64,000 nt of DNA from the NCBI GenBank assembly GCA_029561455.1, contig JAKQIY010000085.1:62001-126000 (forward strand), given 5' to 3'. This document shows positions 34,435-43,266 of this stretch, piece by piece. How positions within the stretch are numbered: the first letter of the stretch is position 1; each line of letters opens with the position of its first letter. The notes under the pieces were generated by a model. The model was not told the origin of the DNA. It saw nothing but the letters and a program-made list of their open reading frames with translations, and did no database searches. This stretch comes from a bacterium (lineage in GTDB: Bacteria; Zhuqueibacterota; Zhuqueibacteria; Residuimicrobiales; Krinioviventaceae). Made by a program: the position numbers and the translations under genes.

Positions 34435-35190
34435 CTAATCCTTCACACAGCGTACGGATAATCCATAATTCGTCATAAATGTGCCATAAAAAATATCGGA
34501 TCTTCTGTAACTAAAATTGCGGCACCAGGCAAAATCATTGCTATCATAATTAAAAGACCAAAAGCAAGCATAAGCGCCCATATCGAAAAAACCGCCATTG
34601 GCGCTATACCGGGAACCACCGGGCAGAACCTTGAAACCGCTTTCATTCGTAGCGCCACTATTGGGCTCCGTCCAATGTTCCGTACCTGCTTCTTTTAACA
34701 TTCCGCCTTCATTGGTACCCCGCCACCCTCTTTTATCCGCAAGGGATTGCTCCATACCCAAAGTTTTTTCCAAAAGCTTCCAGTCCGCATCGGTAGGCAC
34801 ATGCCACCCATCGGGCGCTATATTACGGCTATCGTTAACAGCATACCAATTATATAAAGCGCCATAAAGTTTACTATTATCAGTATTGTTGTTGTAATAA
34901 CAAAAAGCCCCGGATTTAAGGCTTTTCCATTCGCTATTTTCATTAATATTAGGAATAGGCTCACCATTCCGGTAATGAGTTACCTTTAGATTTTCCGCCA
35001 TCCACCACTGTTCGCCAAGTTTAATAATTTTATACCTGTTGCCGTCAATATCTGTAATTGTATTGGCGTCATTCTTTTTTGCTTCGGTCGGTGAATCTTT
35101 TGCACAGGAAAAAAGGGCTAAGGTAATTAAATTTAATAGTAGAACACTATATACAATGGTATGAAAAAAATTTTTATATTTTATTCTCAT
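34435..35190 (-). CDS. FISUMP-domain lipoprotein
   Basis: 251 residues, SD AAGGA before the ATG. Lipoprotein signal: basic start, hydrophobic core, lipobox LFSC at about residues 26-29, then a charged linker (AKDSPTEAKKND). The rest is one FISUMP domain ('Fibrobacter succinogenes major paralogous', related to the C-type-lectin-like fold): DIDGNRYKIIKLGEQWWMAENL, THYRNGEPIP, GALYNWYAVNDSRNIAPDGWHVPTDADW, GMLKEAG, NESGFKVLPGG, SVRCVKD. The domain is believed to mediate binding at the cell surface. The second FISUMP gene in the window (50924) has the same repeat unit twice. It sits between decayed repeats and a secreted Ntn hydrolase, all minus strand. Confidence 0.88.
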   Translation of the reverse strand: MRIKYKNFFHTIVYSVLLLNLITLALFSCAKDSPTEAKKNDANTITDIDGNRYKIIKLGEQWWMAENLKVTHYRNGEPIPNINENSEWKSLKSGAFCYYNNNTDNSKLYGALYNWYAVNDSRNIAPDGWHVPTDADWKLLEKTLGMEQSLADKRGWRGTNEGGMLKEAGTEHWTEPNSGATNESGFKVLPGGSRYSANGGFFDMGAYACFWSFNYDSNDFAWCRNFSYRRSDIFYGTFMTNYGLSVRCVKD

Positions 35191-35280
35191 CTGTTTCCTT
35201 TGCAGAGTATAATTTATTAAAATTACTTTCCTGTGATTGAAATTAATTCTTTCATAATGAAACTACTCATATTAACAAAA

Positions 35281-36624
35281 TTAGCGTAAAAGAACAAGTT
35301 TTTTCATCTCCGCATACTCCCCGGCGCGCAGGTCGCAAAAATACAGGCCGTTAGGCAGGCCGGAGGCCAGCCATCGTTCATGGTACTCGCCGGGCGGCTG
35401 GAATTCATCTACCAATAGATCAACTTTTTGTCCGTTGAGATTGTAAATACTCACTATCACATGACTCGTCTCCGCAATGGTCCAGGATATGGTTGTAGCG
35501 GGATTGAACGGATTGGGATAGTTTTGGTGCAAGCGGAACACCCCGGCTTTGCCGCCGGGCTCGCCAGTCCCATCCGATAACGGTACGGTGGTATCGGGAT
35601 AATTGGCCATATCGTTTTTCACCCGGTCCGACACTTCACCGAACGAAGCGCGGATATCATTATAGGTGGCATAGATCGAAGCGCGGTTGATGTTATAATC
35701 ATAATCGATAAAATACTGTCGCACATCTCCGGCGTACTGGTTATCCAGTTGAAAAATTTTCACCTGCGTCGAGGGTGAAAAATCGCAAGCGCTGAAATCA
35801 ACATAGCGGATATTGCTGTTGAGATTGGTGCGGAAATGAAAGCGCCGGTTCTTGATATCAAACACCAGGCTCCATTTGGTCCAATCTCCGGCGCCGACGC
35901 TGCGCAATATGCTGAATGCATAGTTGACCGCCCCGCCATGCTGTTGCGGATTATAATCTTTCATCATGGCAGCGGCGCGGACAAATCGGGCCGGCGAAGA
36001 ATTGCCGGTGGGCACCGGAAAAGGATTGGTATTGTAATAATCCAGGCAACTGCTATAGGTTTCATTGGCCAGCGCTTTTACCGGCAGGGTTTCGCGGCTA
36101 TGATATACCAGTTGCCCGTTCAGCCACTCCATGGTAACGCAGTTGCCGGTGCTGTCGGCGACCAGGAAATGGCTGTGGTACTCTTCATGGTCGATGCGGA
36201 TCACTTTATCGGTGGCGATGACCTCTTCGATAGTGGCGCAGTTATCCAGTTGGTATTGAATCCATTGCAACAGGGATATGGCGGGCCGGATATCCGGGTT
36301 CGGGAACTGCGTAGCCGTCAGCGTCATTTCGCCAATAGCCAGGCCCGCTTCGTTCATACCGCGCGAGGGGAATTCCCTGCCGAACTGGTTGATGGTAATG
36401 CTGCCGTATTTGGAAATCCATGACGGTTTGTTCATATACCAGCAGCCGGTTTTGGAGACATTGCGTTTGTTCACCACCACCAGGCCGTTGCCGGTATACC
36501 AGTCCAGGTTATTGCCGAACAGGAGCGAATCCCCGGCGGTAAAACAGAACGAGGTGCATTCGGCAAGGCAGTTGGCGGCGAGGAAAAGGGAAAGGGCGAA
36601 AAAAAGATTGCGAATTATTTTCAT
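35281..36624 (-). CDS. Secreted Ntn-type amidohydrolase (choloylglycine hydrolase/penicillin acylase-like) with sorting domain
   Basis: 447 residues from the ATG at 36624 (GAGGA 4 nt upstream); the upstream frame to 36768 is AT-rich and lacks a ribosome site. Signal peptide LFFALSLFLAANCLAE is followed at once by CTSFCF: the Cys is where the N-terminal nucleophile of linear-amide Ntn hydrolases (C45/PVA family) stands. LLFGNNLDWY (the Asn-Leu-Asp active-site strand) and FPSRGMNEAGLAIGEMTL (the GMNE-A-G-L motif) agree with that family. A C-terminal NYPNPFNP sorting domain follows a short linker (GEPGGKAGV). The enzyme would hydrolyse an amide outside the cell, for example bile-salt, acyl-homoserine-lactone or peptide bonds; substrate is not readable. 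Confidence 0.82.
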   Translation of the reverse strand: MKIIRNLFFALSLFLAANCLAECTSFCFTAGDSLLFGNNLDWYTGNGLVVVNKRNVSKTGCWYMNKPSWISKYGSITINQFGREFPSRGMNEAGLAIGEMTLTATQFPNPDIRPAISLLQWIQYQLDNCATIEEVIATDKVIRIDHEEYHSHFLVADSTGNCVTMEWLNGQLVYHSRETLPVKALANETYSSCLDYYNTNPFPVPTGNSSPARFVRAAAMMKDYNPQQHGGAVNYAFSILRSVGAGDWTKWSLVFDIKNRRFHFRTNLNSNIRYVDFSACDFSPSTQVKIFQLDNQYAGDVRQYFIDYDYNINRASIYATYNDIRASFGEVSDRVKNDMANYPDTTVPLSDGTGEPGGKAGVFRLHQNYPNPFNPATTISWTIAETSHVIVSIYNLNGQKVDLLVDEFQPPGEYHERWLASGLPNGLYFCDLRAGEYAEMKKLVLLR

Positions 36625-36919
36625 ATAGTCCTCATAAAAACTAACCCGGTAAAAACCATTATCATATATATTTACAATTTTATGTAAAAACAAGCAAGAA
36701 AAAATATTTATCACAATCAAATTTTTATGTAACACTGATTTAAAAAAATCTAACGCAAAAAAATTCATATAAACAAAAATATTTCTTGATTATTTCAATG
36801 AAATGATTTAATTATAATAATCAAATTTCAAATATGATGCGATGATTCCGGGGCAGGGTATAGAATATTATAATTTTCAGGGAAGGTAAGTTAAAAAATG
36901 TAAAAATAAGGAGGTCCTT

Positions 36920-37807
36920 ATGGAAATTCAATTCAGATGTTCATCTTGTGGAGCTAAATACCAAGAGAATGAGCAAATGGCAGGACAAAAAGGTAAATGC
37001 AAACACTGTGGGGCAAATATAGAAGTTCCTATTATTATTCATGATAACACACCTTTACCAGAAACAATTGATAATAAGTCAAATGATATTAAAAATAAAA
37101 AAAGTGAAAAAATTTTTAAGTTGGGAAAGATTTTTAAAGTTACCTCATTATCAATAGTAATAATAGCAATTCTTATTTTGGGTACTAAATTTGGTTATAA
37201 TTATTATCGTGTTTTTCAATTAAAACATAAATTAGAAGAAGCTATAGGTAAAAATGCTGGATATACAGAAACAATTTTAAAAGTGGAATCGGAAGCTTCG
37301 GGAATGACTTTTAAAGAATTATTTGATCTATGTGAAAAATCTATAGCTGACAGAACTAATTTAATAATTGAGTTGCGTGGTTTATATCCTGATATCAATT
37401 TTGAATTGAAGGAGAAATTAATAATATTTTTGAATGATGAAAATGAACTGATAAGAGCAAAAAGGGCATTTTATAACCACCAACTTGATTTTACTAGTTC
37501 AGTTGAACTATTTCAAAACCATATTTCAGATACACCTACATCACTCTATGGATGGGATTATTATACAAAAAGAACCAACTTATTGAAAAGTGAACTTATT
37601 CAGGAAATCACAAAGATTATAAATAGTGCAGATAATTTTAAATCTAACTATGTGAAACTTGTTGAGCAGGAGAATATATTAACCAATTCTATGAATAATG
37701 AGAATATTAGATTTCCTACTATTTTTAAGCAATATGAAGAATCTAATATCAAACTTGCTGACGATAGCATAACAACAGCTAAAGAAATTGAAAAAAATTT
37801 GATTTAA
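36920..37807 (+). CDS. Zinc-ribbon, membrane-anchored coiled-coil protein of unknown function
   Basis: 295 residues; excellent SD AAGGAGG 5-6 nt before the ATG. Not recognised. Residues 7-34 hold a zinc ribbon with two CxxC knuckles (CSSCGAKY, then CKHCGA), a common cytosolic N-terminal 'MJ0042-like' module. One transmembrane helix lies at about 74-94 (VTSLSIVIIAILILGTKFGY). The remaining 200 residues are charged, helical and likely coiled-coil, presumably on the outer face. The gene and its two neighbours are strikingly AT-rich compared with the flanks, which suggests recent acquisition. Zinc-ribbon/TM/helical proteins of this kind occur in defence or stress islands, but no function is assigned. 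Confidence 0.65.
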   Translation: MEIQFRCSSCGAKYQENEQMAGQKGKCKHCGANIEVPIIIHDNTPLPETIDNKSNDIKNKKSEKIFKLGKIFKVTSLSIVIIAILILGTKFGYNYYRVFQLKHKLEEAIGKNAGYTETILKVESEASGMTFKELFDLCEKSIADRTNLIIELRGLYPDINFELKEKLIIFLNDENELIRAKRAFYNHQLDFTSSVELFQNHISDTPTSLYGWDYYTKRTNLLKSELIQEITKIINSADNFKSNYVKLVEQENILTNSMNNENIRFPTIFKQYEESNIKLADDSITTAKEIEKNLI

Positions 37808-37945
37808 ATTTCAAAAATCTAATTTTATATTGAATAATCGAAGCACTTTTTTTTTAACATCAGTGGTATTTACTTAAAATATCAATATAAATTAAAAATT
37901 TTTCCTAAGTTCCACTTTGCTATCAAATTATAGGAAATAAAGTCA

Positions 37946-38422
37946 ATGAAACATAATAACAATTTTCTTTTATTTATAATTGATGATGATAAAAAATTAT
38001 TCTCAATTATTGGTCCAATGGCTGATGATAGATACTGGACTCATAAAATACATGAATTAATACAAAGCGGAAGAAATGTAAGATGTATGAGTTCAGAAAA
38101 TTATGATTCTATTAATATTGAAGCATCAAAATTTTCACAGATATCAGGCTATACCTATTCAAAAGAAAATATTGTTGAAGAACCAGAATCGCATTCGTTA
38201 AGTTTTGAAGGATATTTACCTGTATATGCTTCAAGAGCTAATAGAAAAAGAGTTATAAAATTAATATGTAGAGGTAAATGTAGAAGTGCAACAAGATGGG
38301 GGGAAATGAATCAAGATTATCCAGGTCAAGATATTTTAAAAAAAACTGAATTCGGTGTTTATCAAGCACAATGTCTTAAATGTGGATATTTAGCACAGGA
38401 TTCATATAATTGGTATCGATAA
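37946..38422 (+). CDS. Unrecognised small protein with two CxxC/CxxxC knuckles
   Basis: 158 residues, AT-rich, weak AGGA site. The first 100 residues contain an N-terminal strand-helix unit (NNNFLLFIIDDDKKLFSII) with no known motif. The C-terminal 60 residues bear cysteine pairs that could bind one zinc: KLICRGKCRSATRWGE and QAQCLKCGYLAQDSYNWY. It follows the membrane zinc-ribbon gene in the same direction after 138 bp and converges with the SIR2-like gene. Spacing does not require co-transcription. It has no signal peptide. It could be an accessory factor of the adjacent genes; this is speculative. Confidence 0.55.
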   Translation: MKHNNNFLLFIIDDDKKLFSIIGPMADDRYWTHKIHELIQSGRNVRCMSSENYDSINIEASKFSQISGYTYSKENIVEEPESHSLSFEGYLPVYASRANRKRVIKLICRGKCRSATRWGEMNQDYPGQDILKKTEFGVYQAQCLKCGYLAQDSYNWYR

Positions 38423-38511
38423 AATAATGGTAAATTGTAAGGATGATTCTATCTTCCATTTTAAAACCTAATACTCCTTATTTAAAAGTTTTGTTCTAGT
38501 GGGACAAATTC

Positions 38512-39582
38512 TTATCGGACTTCATCCTCTCTGTGCCAAGTGGTAAATTCAGGGTAAAATTCCTCAAAATTTTTATACTCTTTAATTAGTTGAGGATTGG
38601 TTTGTTGTTTAAATAGTAGTTTTATCCTCTTTCTATGTCGACGATCAGGATTAATTATATAAATATTTTTCAAATTATCAGAATTACGGGTTTGACGAAT
38701 CAACCATTCAGTATTAAAATCTGTTGGTGGTAACCCGTACCCCCAGAAAACTAATTTTTCGGCTAATTTTAATTCCTCAATTGCTATATTCCATTGTTTT
38801 CTAATCAAAGGTTCGCTAGAAATTGATTTATTAAGGGTAGGTGGTATCAACTCTGTATTGGTAGGTTCTAAACATTCATCACATAACCTCTCTTTGAGTG
38901 GAAATAAAGTTGGAAATACTTTATTAAAAGATTTACATTCAGAATTTTCACATTTGTGCCAATCAACTGATCCATGAAGTTTCAAATAAAATCCAAAGTT
39001 GCCATTTTGTGATAAATCTTTATACCTATAATTATCATTTTTTAGTGCTGTTATAAAAAATGAATAACTATTTGGACCATTTGGATTAACAGATTTAGAG
39101 CTGTTATTTTTGGGATAAAAAGTTTTATTTAGAAAAAATTCCCTTCCTAAAGTATCATCTAACAACACATCCCAATTATATGTAATTATTGTATCTTGGG
39201 GATTAATAGCTTTGATAAAACGGCCGTATTCAGATTCCTGATCGGGGTCCAATTTATTTTTTAATTTCATAAATACAGATTCTAAAATGGTTAGCAAATT
39301 CTGTTTTAATAAACCAAATTTCAAGTAACCTTTATCATACTCTATGTCAACGAATGTAAATACTTTTTCATAGTCAAGTTTTTTATATCTATCAGAAATA
39401 GATAATCCAAAAGTTTTCCTTAAATAATTATCAAGTTCCTTATATTCTGATAAAACATGCTTATTTATAGATGTTATTTCAAGTTCCCAGGCTTTTTTAA
39501 ATATTCCAAAAATACTTGGATATAAATTCTTAGTACTACTAATAGAACTTCCAGCTCCTAATATATAAACAGTTTTTCCCAT
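38512..39582 (-). CDS. SIR2-like (sirtuin-fold) NAD-dependent protein
   Basis: 356 residues. Sirtuin-fold signature elements in order: VYILGAGSSIS (Rossmann NAD loop), TIITYNWDVLLDDT (in place of the usual TxNxD), LKLHGSVDWHKC (catalytic His in HGS), two Cys pairs (CENSECKSF, CDECLEP) consistent with a zinc site, and a late LVFWGYGLPPTD strand. It lacks the GIPDFR segment of classical protein deacetylases, as is typical of SIR2-like NADases used in anti-phage systems (Thoeris-, DSR- or pAgo-associated). There is no TIR, HerA or Argonaute gene next to it. Low GC and an orphan context agree with a mobile defence gene. A GGTG site precedes the ATG. The fold is well supported; the defence role is inference. 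Confidence 0.75.
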   Translation of the reverse strand: MGKTVYILGAGSSISSTKNLYPSIFGIFKKAWELEITSINKHVLSEYKELDNYLRKTFGLSISDRYKKLDYEKVFTFVDIEYDKGYLKFGLLKQNLLTILESVFMKLKNKLDPDQESEYGRFIKAINPQDTIITYNWDVLLDDTLGREFFLNKTFYPKNNSSKSVNPNGPNSYSFFITALKNDNYRYKDLSQNGNFGFYLKLHGSVDWHKCENSECKSFNKVFPTLFPLKERLCDECLEPTNTELIPPTLNKSISSEPLIRKQWNIAIEELKLAEKLVFWGYGLPPTDFNTEWLIRQTRNSDNLKNIYIINPDRRHRKRIKLLFKQQTNPQLIKEYKNFEEFYPEFTTWHREDEVR

Positions 39583-39679
39583 TTTTCACCCACTATTTAA
39601 TAATTTTTCACTTAACATTCAGCCTTGATAGGAATTAATTTTCATATTAAAAATATATTGTATTGCTATTACAACTATT

Positions 39680-40201
39680 TTATTTGTTTATCCCCCTCCC
39701 CACCTCTTCCGCCCAGGCGCGGATGGCCGGCCAGTCGCGGTGGTCGCCCTCGCGCCACACACCAAACAGCACGCTGAGGCGGAATTTTAGCTTGTCGCCC
39801 CAGCCGGGGATTTTGCGAATATCCAGCGCCCCGGCAAACAGTCCCTCGTGCATAGGATGTACTATTTCCCGCACGGGAGCAAGCCAGGCGGAAACGCCGT
39901 CCCGGTATTTTTCACCATTACGCATAGCCAGGGTCATACACACCAGGAAGGCGGCAAATGGTTTGGCGGCCAGGGCAGGGCGATGCGTTTGTAAAAACTG
40001 CATAGCCTCCGGCAGCCACTTGGCAGATTGTATAGCGATGCCGGCGATCACCGCCCGGTACGGCGACATGTCCGTAACTTCCTTCATGGAACGAACTTCT
40101 GTGGGCAATCCCATATCGGTCATGGTCTTGCCAATCGCCTCGGCTACGCCGGCCGTGACGCCGGTGCGACTGGCATAGGTAACCAGGATTTTATCCACCA
40201 T
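39680..40201 (-). CDS. Flavodoxin-domain protein (HemG-like)
   Basis: 173 residues. Flavodoxin fold: KILVTYASRTGVTAGVAEAIG (phosphate-binding loop of FMN: T-S-R-T-G-type, here ASRTG), then PYRAVIAGIAIQSAKWLPE, FAAFLVCMTLAM and a C-terminal helix RDWPAIRAWAEEVGR. This is the protoporphyrinogen-oxidase-like 'flavodoxin_5' pattern seen in HemG and in stand-alone regulatory flavodoxins. It is the second gene of a pair: its ATG shares one base with the TAA of the DUF4386-like gene upstream (TAATG), so translation is coupled. It has no signal peptide and therefore is cytosolic. The membrane partner suggests an electron-transfer job, but this is inference. Confidence 0.82.
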   Translation of the reverse strand: MVDKILVTYASRTGVTAGVAEAIGKTMTDMGLPTEVRSMKEVTDMSPYRAVIAGIAIQSAKWLPEAMQFLQTHRPALAAKPFAAFLVCMTLAMRNGEKYRDGVSAWLAPVREIVHPMHEGLFAGALDIRKIPGWGDKLKFRLSVLFGVWREGDHRDWPAIRAWAEEVGRGINK

Positions 40202-40959
40202 TATCGACCCTCCTGTTCTTGTCCGGCAGTTCGCGCCAGCCTGAACAACCGCCGCCCGGTCAAGGCAAACCAGGCCAACGCCAGCATGCCGCCGGTCATG
40301 CCAAAGCCATAAAAAGTAATAATATACAGCTCCGGTTTAAAAGTCGCCAGGATGGTGAAAAGGGACAGGAACGCAAAACCAACCAGGCCGATCCAGGCGT
40401 TGACCTTGCCAAATACGCCGCCGCGCAGCATGACAAACGACATGATGAGCGCGGCAATGCCGCCCATAATGAGCCCGGGAAACGCGCCGGGAGTAAAATC
40501 CTCACCGCGCGCCAGGATTCGTTCTCCGGCGGTAGCTAAAATTGCCCGTTCCGCATCGGTCGTGGCCGCTGCAAATTTATCCGCCAGCACAGCCATAGGG
40601 ATGGCGGCGCTTCGTTCCACATACAACGCAAAACCGATGAAAAACAGCGCCAAAGCAACGGTAGCCAGTTTGCGGTAACGGCGATGCGCCTGCACCAGCA
40701 CATAATACAACGGCGCCAGGCACGCCTGGTAAACGAGATTGAGAACGCCCAGCATATACAGTCCATGAAACCGGCTTGCATTAAACAACGCAAACCACTC
40801 GCGGGCGGATTTTGAACCATAGGCGGTAACATCCGCACTGCCGAAACCAAGAACTATATCCAGCAGGTTGGCCGCCATCGCCAAAAAAGCGGCCATCCCG
40901 CCGATCAGGTATAGCATCTTGAAGTTGGCAACCTTGTCCGAATCGGTATTATGCAGCAT
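40201..40959 (-). CDS. DUF4386-like integral membrane protein
   Basis: 252 residues from the ATG at 40959 (AAGGA 8 nt upstream); an in-frame ATG seven codons earlier is possible. Six to seven hydrophobic helices with few polar residues: LYLIGGMAAFLAMAANLLDIV, LYMLGVLNLVYQACLAPLYYVL, LATVALALFFIGFALYV, FPGLIMGGIAALIMSFVML, WIGLVGFAFLSLFTILA and a last ITFYGFGMTGGMLALAWFAL. The pattern follows the DUF4386/transmembrane YrrC-like families; no catalytic or transport motif is visible. It is translationally coupled with the flavodoxin gene. A TTTAACGTTAAA palindrome (40983-40994) lies just upstream and may be its operator. Confidence 0.65.
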   Translation of the reverse strand: MLHNTDSDKVANFKMLYLIGGMAAFLAMAANLLDIVLGFGSADVTAYGSKSAREWFALFNASRFHGLYMLGVLNLVYQACLAPLYYVLVQAHRRYRKLATVALALFFIGFALYVERSAAIPMAVLADKFAAATTDAERAILATAGERILARGEDFTPGAFPGLIMGGIAALIMSFVMLRGGVFGKVNAWIGLVGFAFLSLFTILATFKPELYIITFYGFGMTGGMLALAWFALTGRRLFRLARTAGQEQEGR

Positions 40960-40982
40960 GGTAAATTTCCTTTCCGGCATAT

Positions 40983-40994
40983 TTTAACGTTAAA
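40983..40994. promoter_or_regulatory. Perfect palindrome TTTAACGTTAAA upstream of the membrane/flavodoxin pair
   Basis: A 12-bp palindrome 23-34 nt before the start codon on the minus strand; possible operator. Confidence 0.35.
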
Positions 40995-41039
40995 TAATTT
41001 GATGCGCACATAATAAAAGATAAAATTGAAAAAAACTTG

Positions 41040-41633
41040 CTAAAATCGCACTCCCAAAAAGAACATGGGCGGAAAATAGAAAAATGGATGGTCTTTGGCA
41101 TGATCTTTAAAGGATTGCGGTTTGGCGCTGTCATCGGTTACCAGGATGAACCCAAACGGCCATTGCACATTAATAAAAGCCGGCACCGATGCCACTTTAA
41201 AATCCCACACATAACCCAGGCGGAATTCATTCCACAGGTCAAAGCCCAGCGGATAGGTTTTGTTCTCGTTCTTTTCATAAAAATGATCCCATTGCGGCAT
41301 AAGCTGATAATCCATGTGTAGCGCTTTCCAGAAATAATGCCGGTATCCGACAATAAAGCCCGGCGCATCGGTATTACCGATATCCTTGTAATGGATATTG
41401 GCATAATAAGGCCCCATGATGAGTTCACTATGATCGGTAATTTTGCGACAATAATGAATGGCGTAAATTTTAAACATCGGCGACATGGGACACGTATCAA
41501 TGGAATTTTTATATTCCCTGGGTGTTGGCGTATCCGAGGTTTGAGCGTACAAGTTTGATCCAATTACCCCAAACATAACAAACAAAAGGGGGAAAATCAG
41601 GACCAGGCGAATGCGCGCAGTACTATTCTTCAT
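41040..41633 (-). CDS. Small exported protein, probably outer-membrane barrel
   Basis: 197 residues with signal peptide (VLIFPLLFVMFGVIGSNLYA) and a good AGGAG site 8 nt before the ATG. Not recognised. The chain alternates hydrophobic and aromatic residues (IMGPYYANIHYKD, PGFIVGYRHYFWKALHMDYQL, EFRLGYVWDFK, PAFINVQWPFGFILV) and ends in a phenylalanine preceded by a strand (PPMFFLGVRF), the usual outer-membrane insertion signal. Two internal Cys residues near the start (DTCPM, HYCRK) could form a disulfide. Size and ending suggest an 8-stranded barrel. It is encoded just downstream of a long spacer and upstream of the membrane/flavodoxin pair. Confidence 0.65.
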   Translation of the reverse strand: MKNSTARIRLVLIFPLLFVMFGVIGSNLYAQTSDTPTPREYKNSIDTCPMSPMFKIYAIHYCRKITDHSELIMGPYYANIHYKDIGNTDAPGFIVGYRHYFWKALHMDYQLMPQWDHFYEKNENKTYPLGFDLWNEFRLGYVWDFKVASVPAFINVQWPFGFILVTDDSAKPQSFKDHAKDHPFFYFPPMFFLGVRF

Positions 41634-41970
41634 CTTTATGACTCCTTTTGTTAAGCTTTTAATTAACCTTTTTCCCGGTAAATCAGGGTAGTTTCAATTC
41701 CACCTCGTAAAAATAATACTAAAAACAAAATTGTTGCCCGGTTATATTAAATAATTCCTATTTCTCCCTATATCCACCATCAAAATGTAAAGTTAATATT
41801 TACTACATTTCACAGAGATATACAAGAAAAATCTTCTTTAAGACAATAATTACCACTAAAATCATTAATACTATAATGGTTCAGGGGAAAAAATGCCTGG
41901 GGTAAATACAATCTAGTCATAAACCGGTCATGAAAAAATAATCAGCTCATACATTGAGAAAAACCACCGG
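41634..41970. other. AT-rich spacer with no gene
   Basis: About 340 bp between the barrel gene and the radical SAM gene, both on the minus strand. A loose inverted AAACCGGT/ACCGGTT pair near 41920-41974 could end the radical SAM transcript but lacks a clear T-run. Nothing else seen. Confidence 0.35.
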
Positions 41971-43257
41971 TTATTTTTTATTCATAGCCGTTTCGGCCTT
42001 GCTCCATTCCCCGGTGTATGGGTTGTACGTACAGGTTGGGGATTTGGCAATCAAATCACCAGTATAACCAAAGGCCCAAGGCCGGCAATCTTTGCACAGA
42101 TAACGATATTCACAGTCCTTGCACACGGTTATTTTATCCCTGGATAGCTGCCAGCAAGATAACAGTCCGTTATTTAGAATCTCTTGTAAAGTATGTGTGT
42201 TCAGGTTACCGGCAACCTGTTCCCGGGCAAATACACAAGGTATAACATTACCGGTTGCAGTTATAGCGGCTTTACCGAACCAGCAATTATTCCAGTACAA
42301 ACTCGTATCATATAATTGCTTATCGACTATCAAGTCGGGCGTTGTCCGCATAAAAGTTAATCCATAATCCGATGGCCAGTTCGTCATATCGAGTCCTCTG
42401 CCGCAGGGTCTGATAGGATCGGCCGGGCCGGAGGGAACACCCAATTGCTCAAGGAACACCCTGGTGGCATTCACCTCTTTTTCATTTTGCTTCAGGGCAA
42501 TAATGGAGCCCCGCACCTGAACATTATATGCCAGTATATATTTCAAACTGGACATTGTTTTTTCATAGCTACCGGGTATACCGGTAATCCGATCATGGGT
42601 GGCGGCATTAAAAGAATATAAAGAAAGAGCGACATGAATTGAATTTTCGGCTAAAAAGCGGATCAGGTTTTCATTCAGACCAATGCCATTGGTAAAAATT
42701 TCTATCGTCTCGAATCCTGTTTGTTTTGCATATTTAAACAGTTCTATCAGGTCATGCCGCAAAGTGCATTCTCCACCGGTAAACTGCACTTTACGGCAAC
42801 CCAGTGCAGCAGCCTGATCCAGCCATGAACAGATCTGCTCAGCATCGGGTTGATTACCGGGGCCGGATAATGCCTGTGCATAACAATGAATACAATGCAA
42901 ATTACAGTGGTTGGTTACTTCAATCCAGATAAAGGACAATTCAGGCCGGGCAGCAACCACATCTTTATCCGGTGCTTTCCCGGGTTTTACGGTAAAATCG
43001 ATCAATTTCAGATTGTGTAATTCATCCAACAGGCATTTCACATCATCAATATTGGTATGAATATGTTGCAGAACCTGCTCGATACTTGATCCACTTAAAA
43101 ATAATTTCATAATTTCACTGGCGGATTGATTAAGATGATGCAATCCGCCAGTTTTAAAATTGATCAAAAGTGAAAATTGAGCACCCAAAACCACTTCTAT
43201 ATTGTCTCTCAGGGTTACGTATCTTTCGGCAGGATGTAGATATGTTTTCCTCTCCAC
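41971..43257 (-). CDS. Radical SAM/SPASM peptide maturase with N-terminal PqqD/RRE-like domain
   Basis: 428 residues, GTG start with AAGGTG 5 nt upstream. Residues 1-90 resemble a PqqD-type recognition element that binds precursor leaders (HPAERYVTLRDNIEVVLG, LINFKTGGLHHLNQSASEIMKLF, VKCLLDELHNLKLI). The radical SAM core has the 4Fe-4S/SAM motif CNLHCIHC (Cys118, 122, 125), a GGECTLRHD loop (the GGEP-type SAM contact) and EIFTNGIGL. A SPASM-type set follows: Cys325, Cys341 (ATGNVIPC), then Cys379-x2-Cys382-x5-Cys388-x2-Cys391 and Cys409, enough for auxiliary clusters. The gene sits 9 nt downstream of the Cys-rich precursor-like gene on the same strand. The expected chemistry is C-S or C-C bond formation on that peptide, by analogy with ranthipeptide or SCIFF maturases. 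Confidence 0.88.
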   Translation of the reverse strand: MERKTYLHPAERYVTLRDNIEVVLGAQFSLLINFKTGGLHHLNQSASEIMKLFLSGSSIEQVLQHIHTNIDDVKCLLDELHNLKLIDFTVKPGKAPDKDVVAARPELSFIWIEVTNHCNLHCIHCYAQALSGPGNQPDAEQICSWLDQAAALGCRKVQFTGGECTLRHDLIELFKYAKQTGFETIEIFTNGIGLNENLIRFLAENSIHVALSLYSFNAATHDRITGIPGSYEKTMSSLKYILAYNVQVRGSIIALKQNEKEVNATRVFLEQLGVPSGPADPIRPCGRGLDMTNWPSDYGLTFMRTTPDLIVDKQLYDTSLYWNNCWFGKAAITATGNVIPCVFAREQVAGNLNTHTLQEILNNGLLSCWQLSRDKITVCKDCEYRYLCKDCRPWAFGYTGDLIAKSPTCTYNPYTGEWSKAETAMNKK

Positions 43258-43266
43258 GTTTTCACC

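Noticed and set aside
38512-39582. Thoeris or DSR defence system
   Set aside because: Only the SIR2-like protein is present; no TIR-domain or other known partner is adjacent, so only the fold is claimed.
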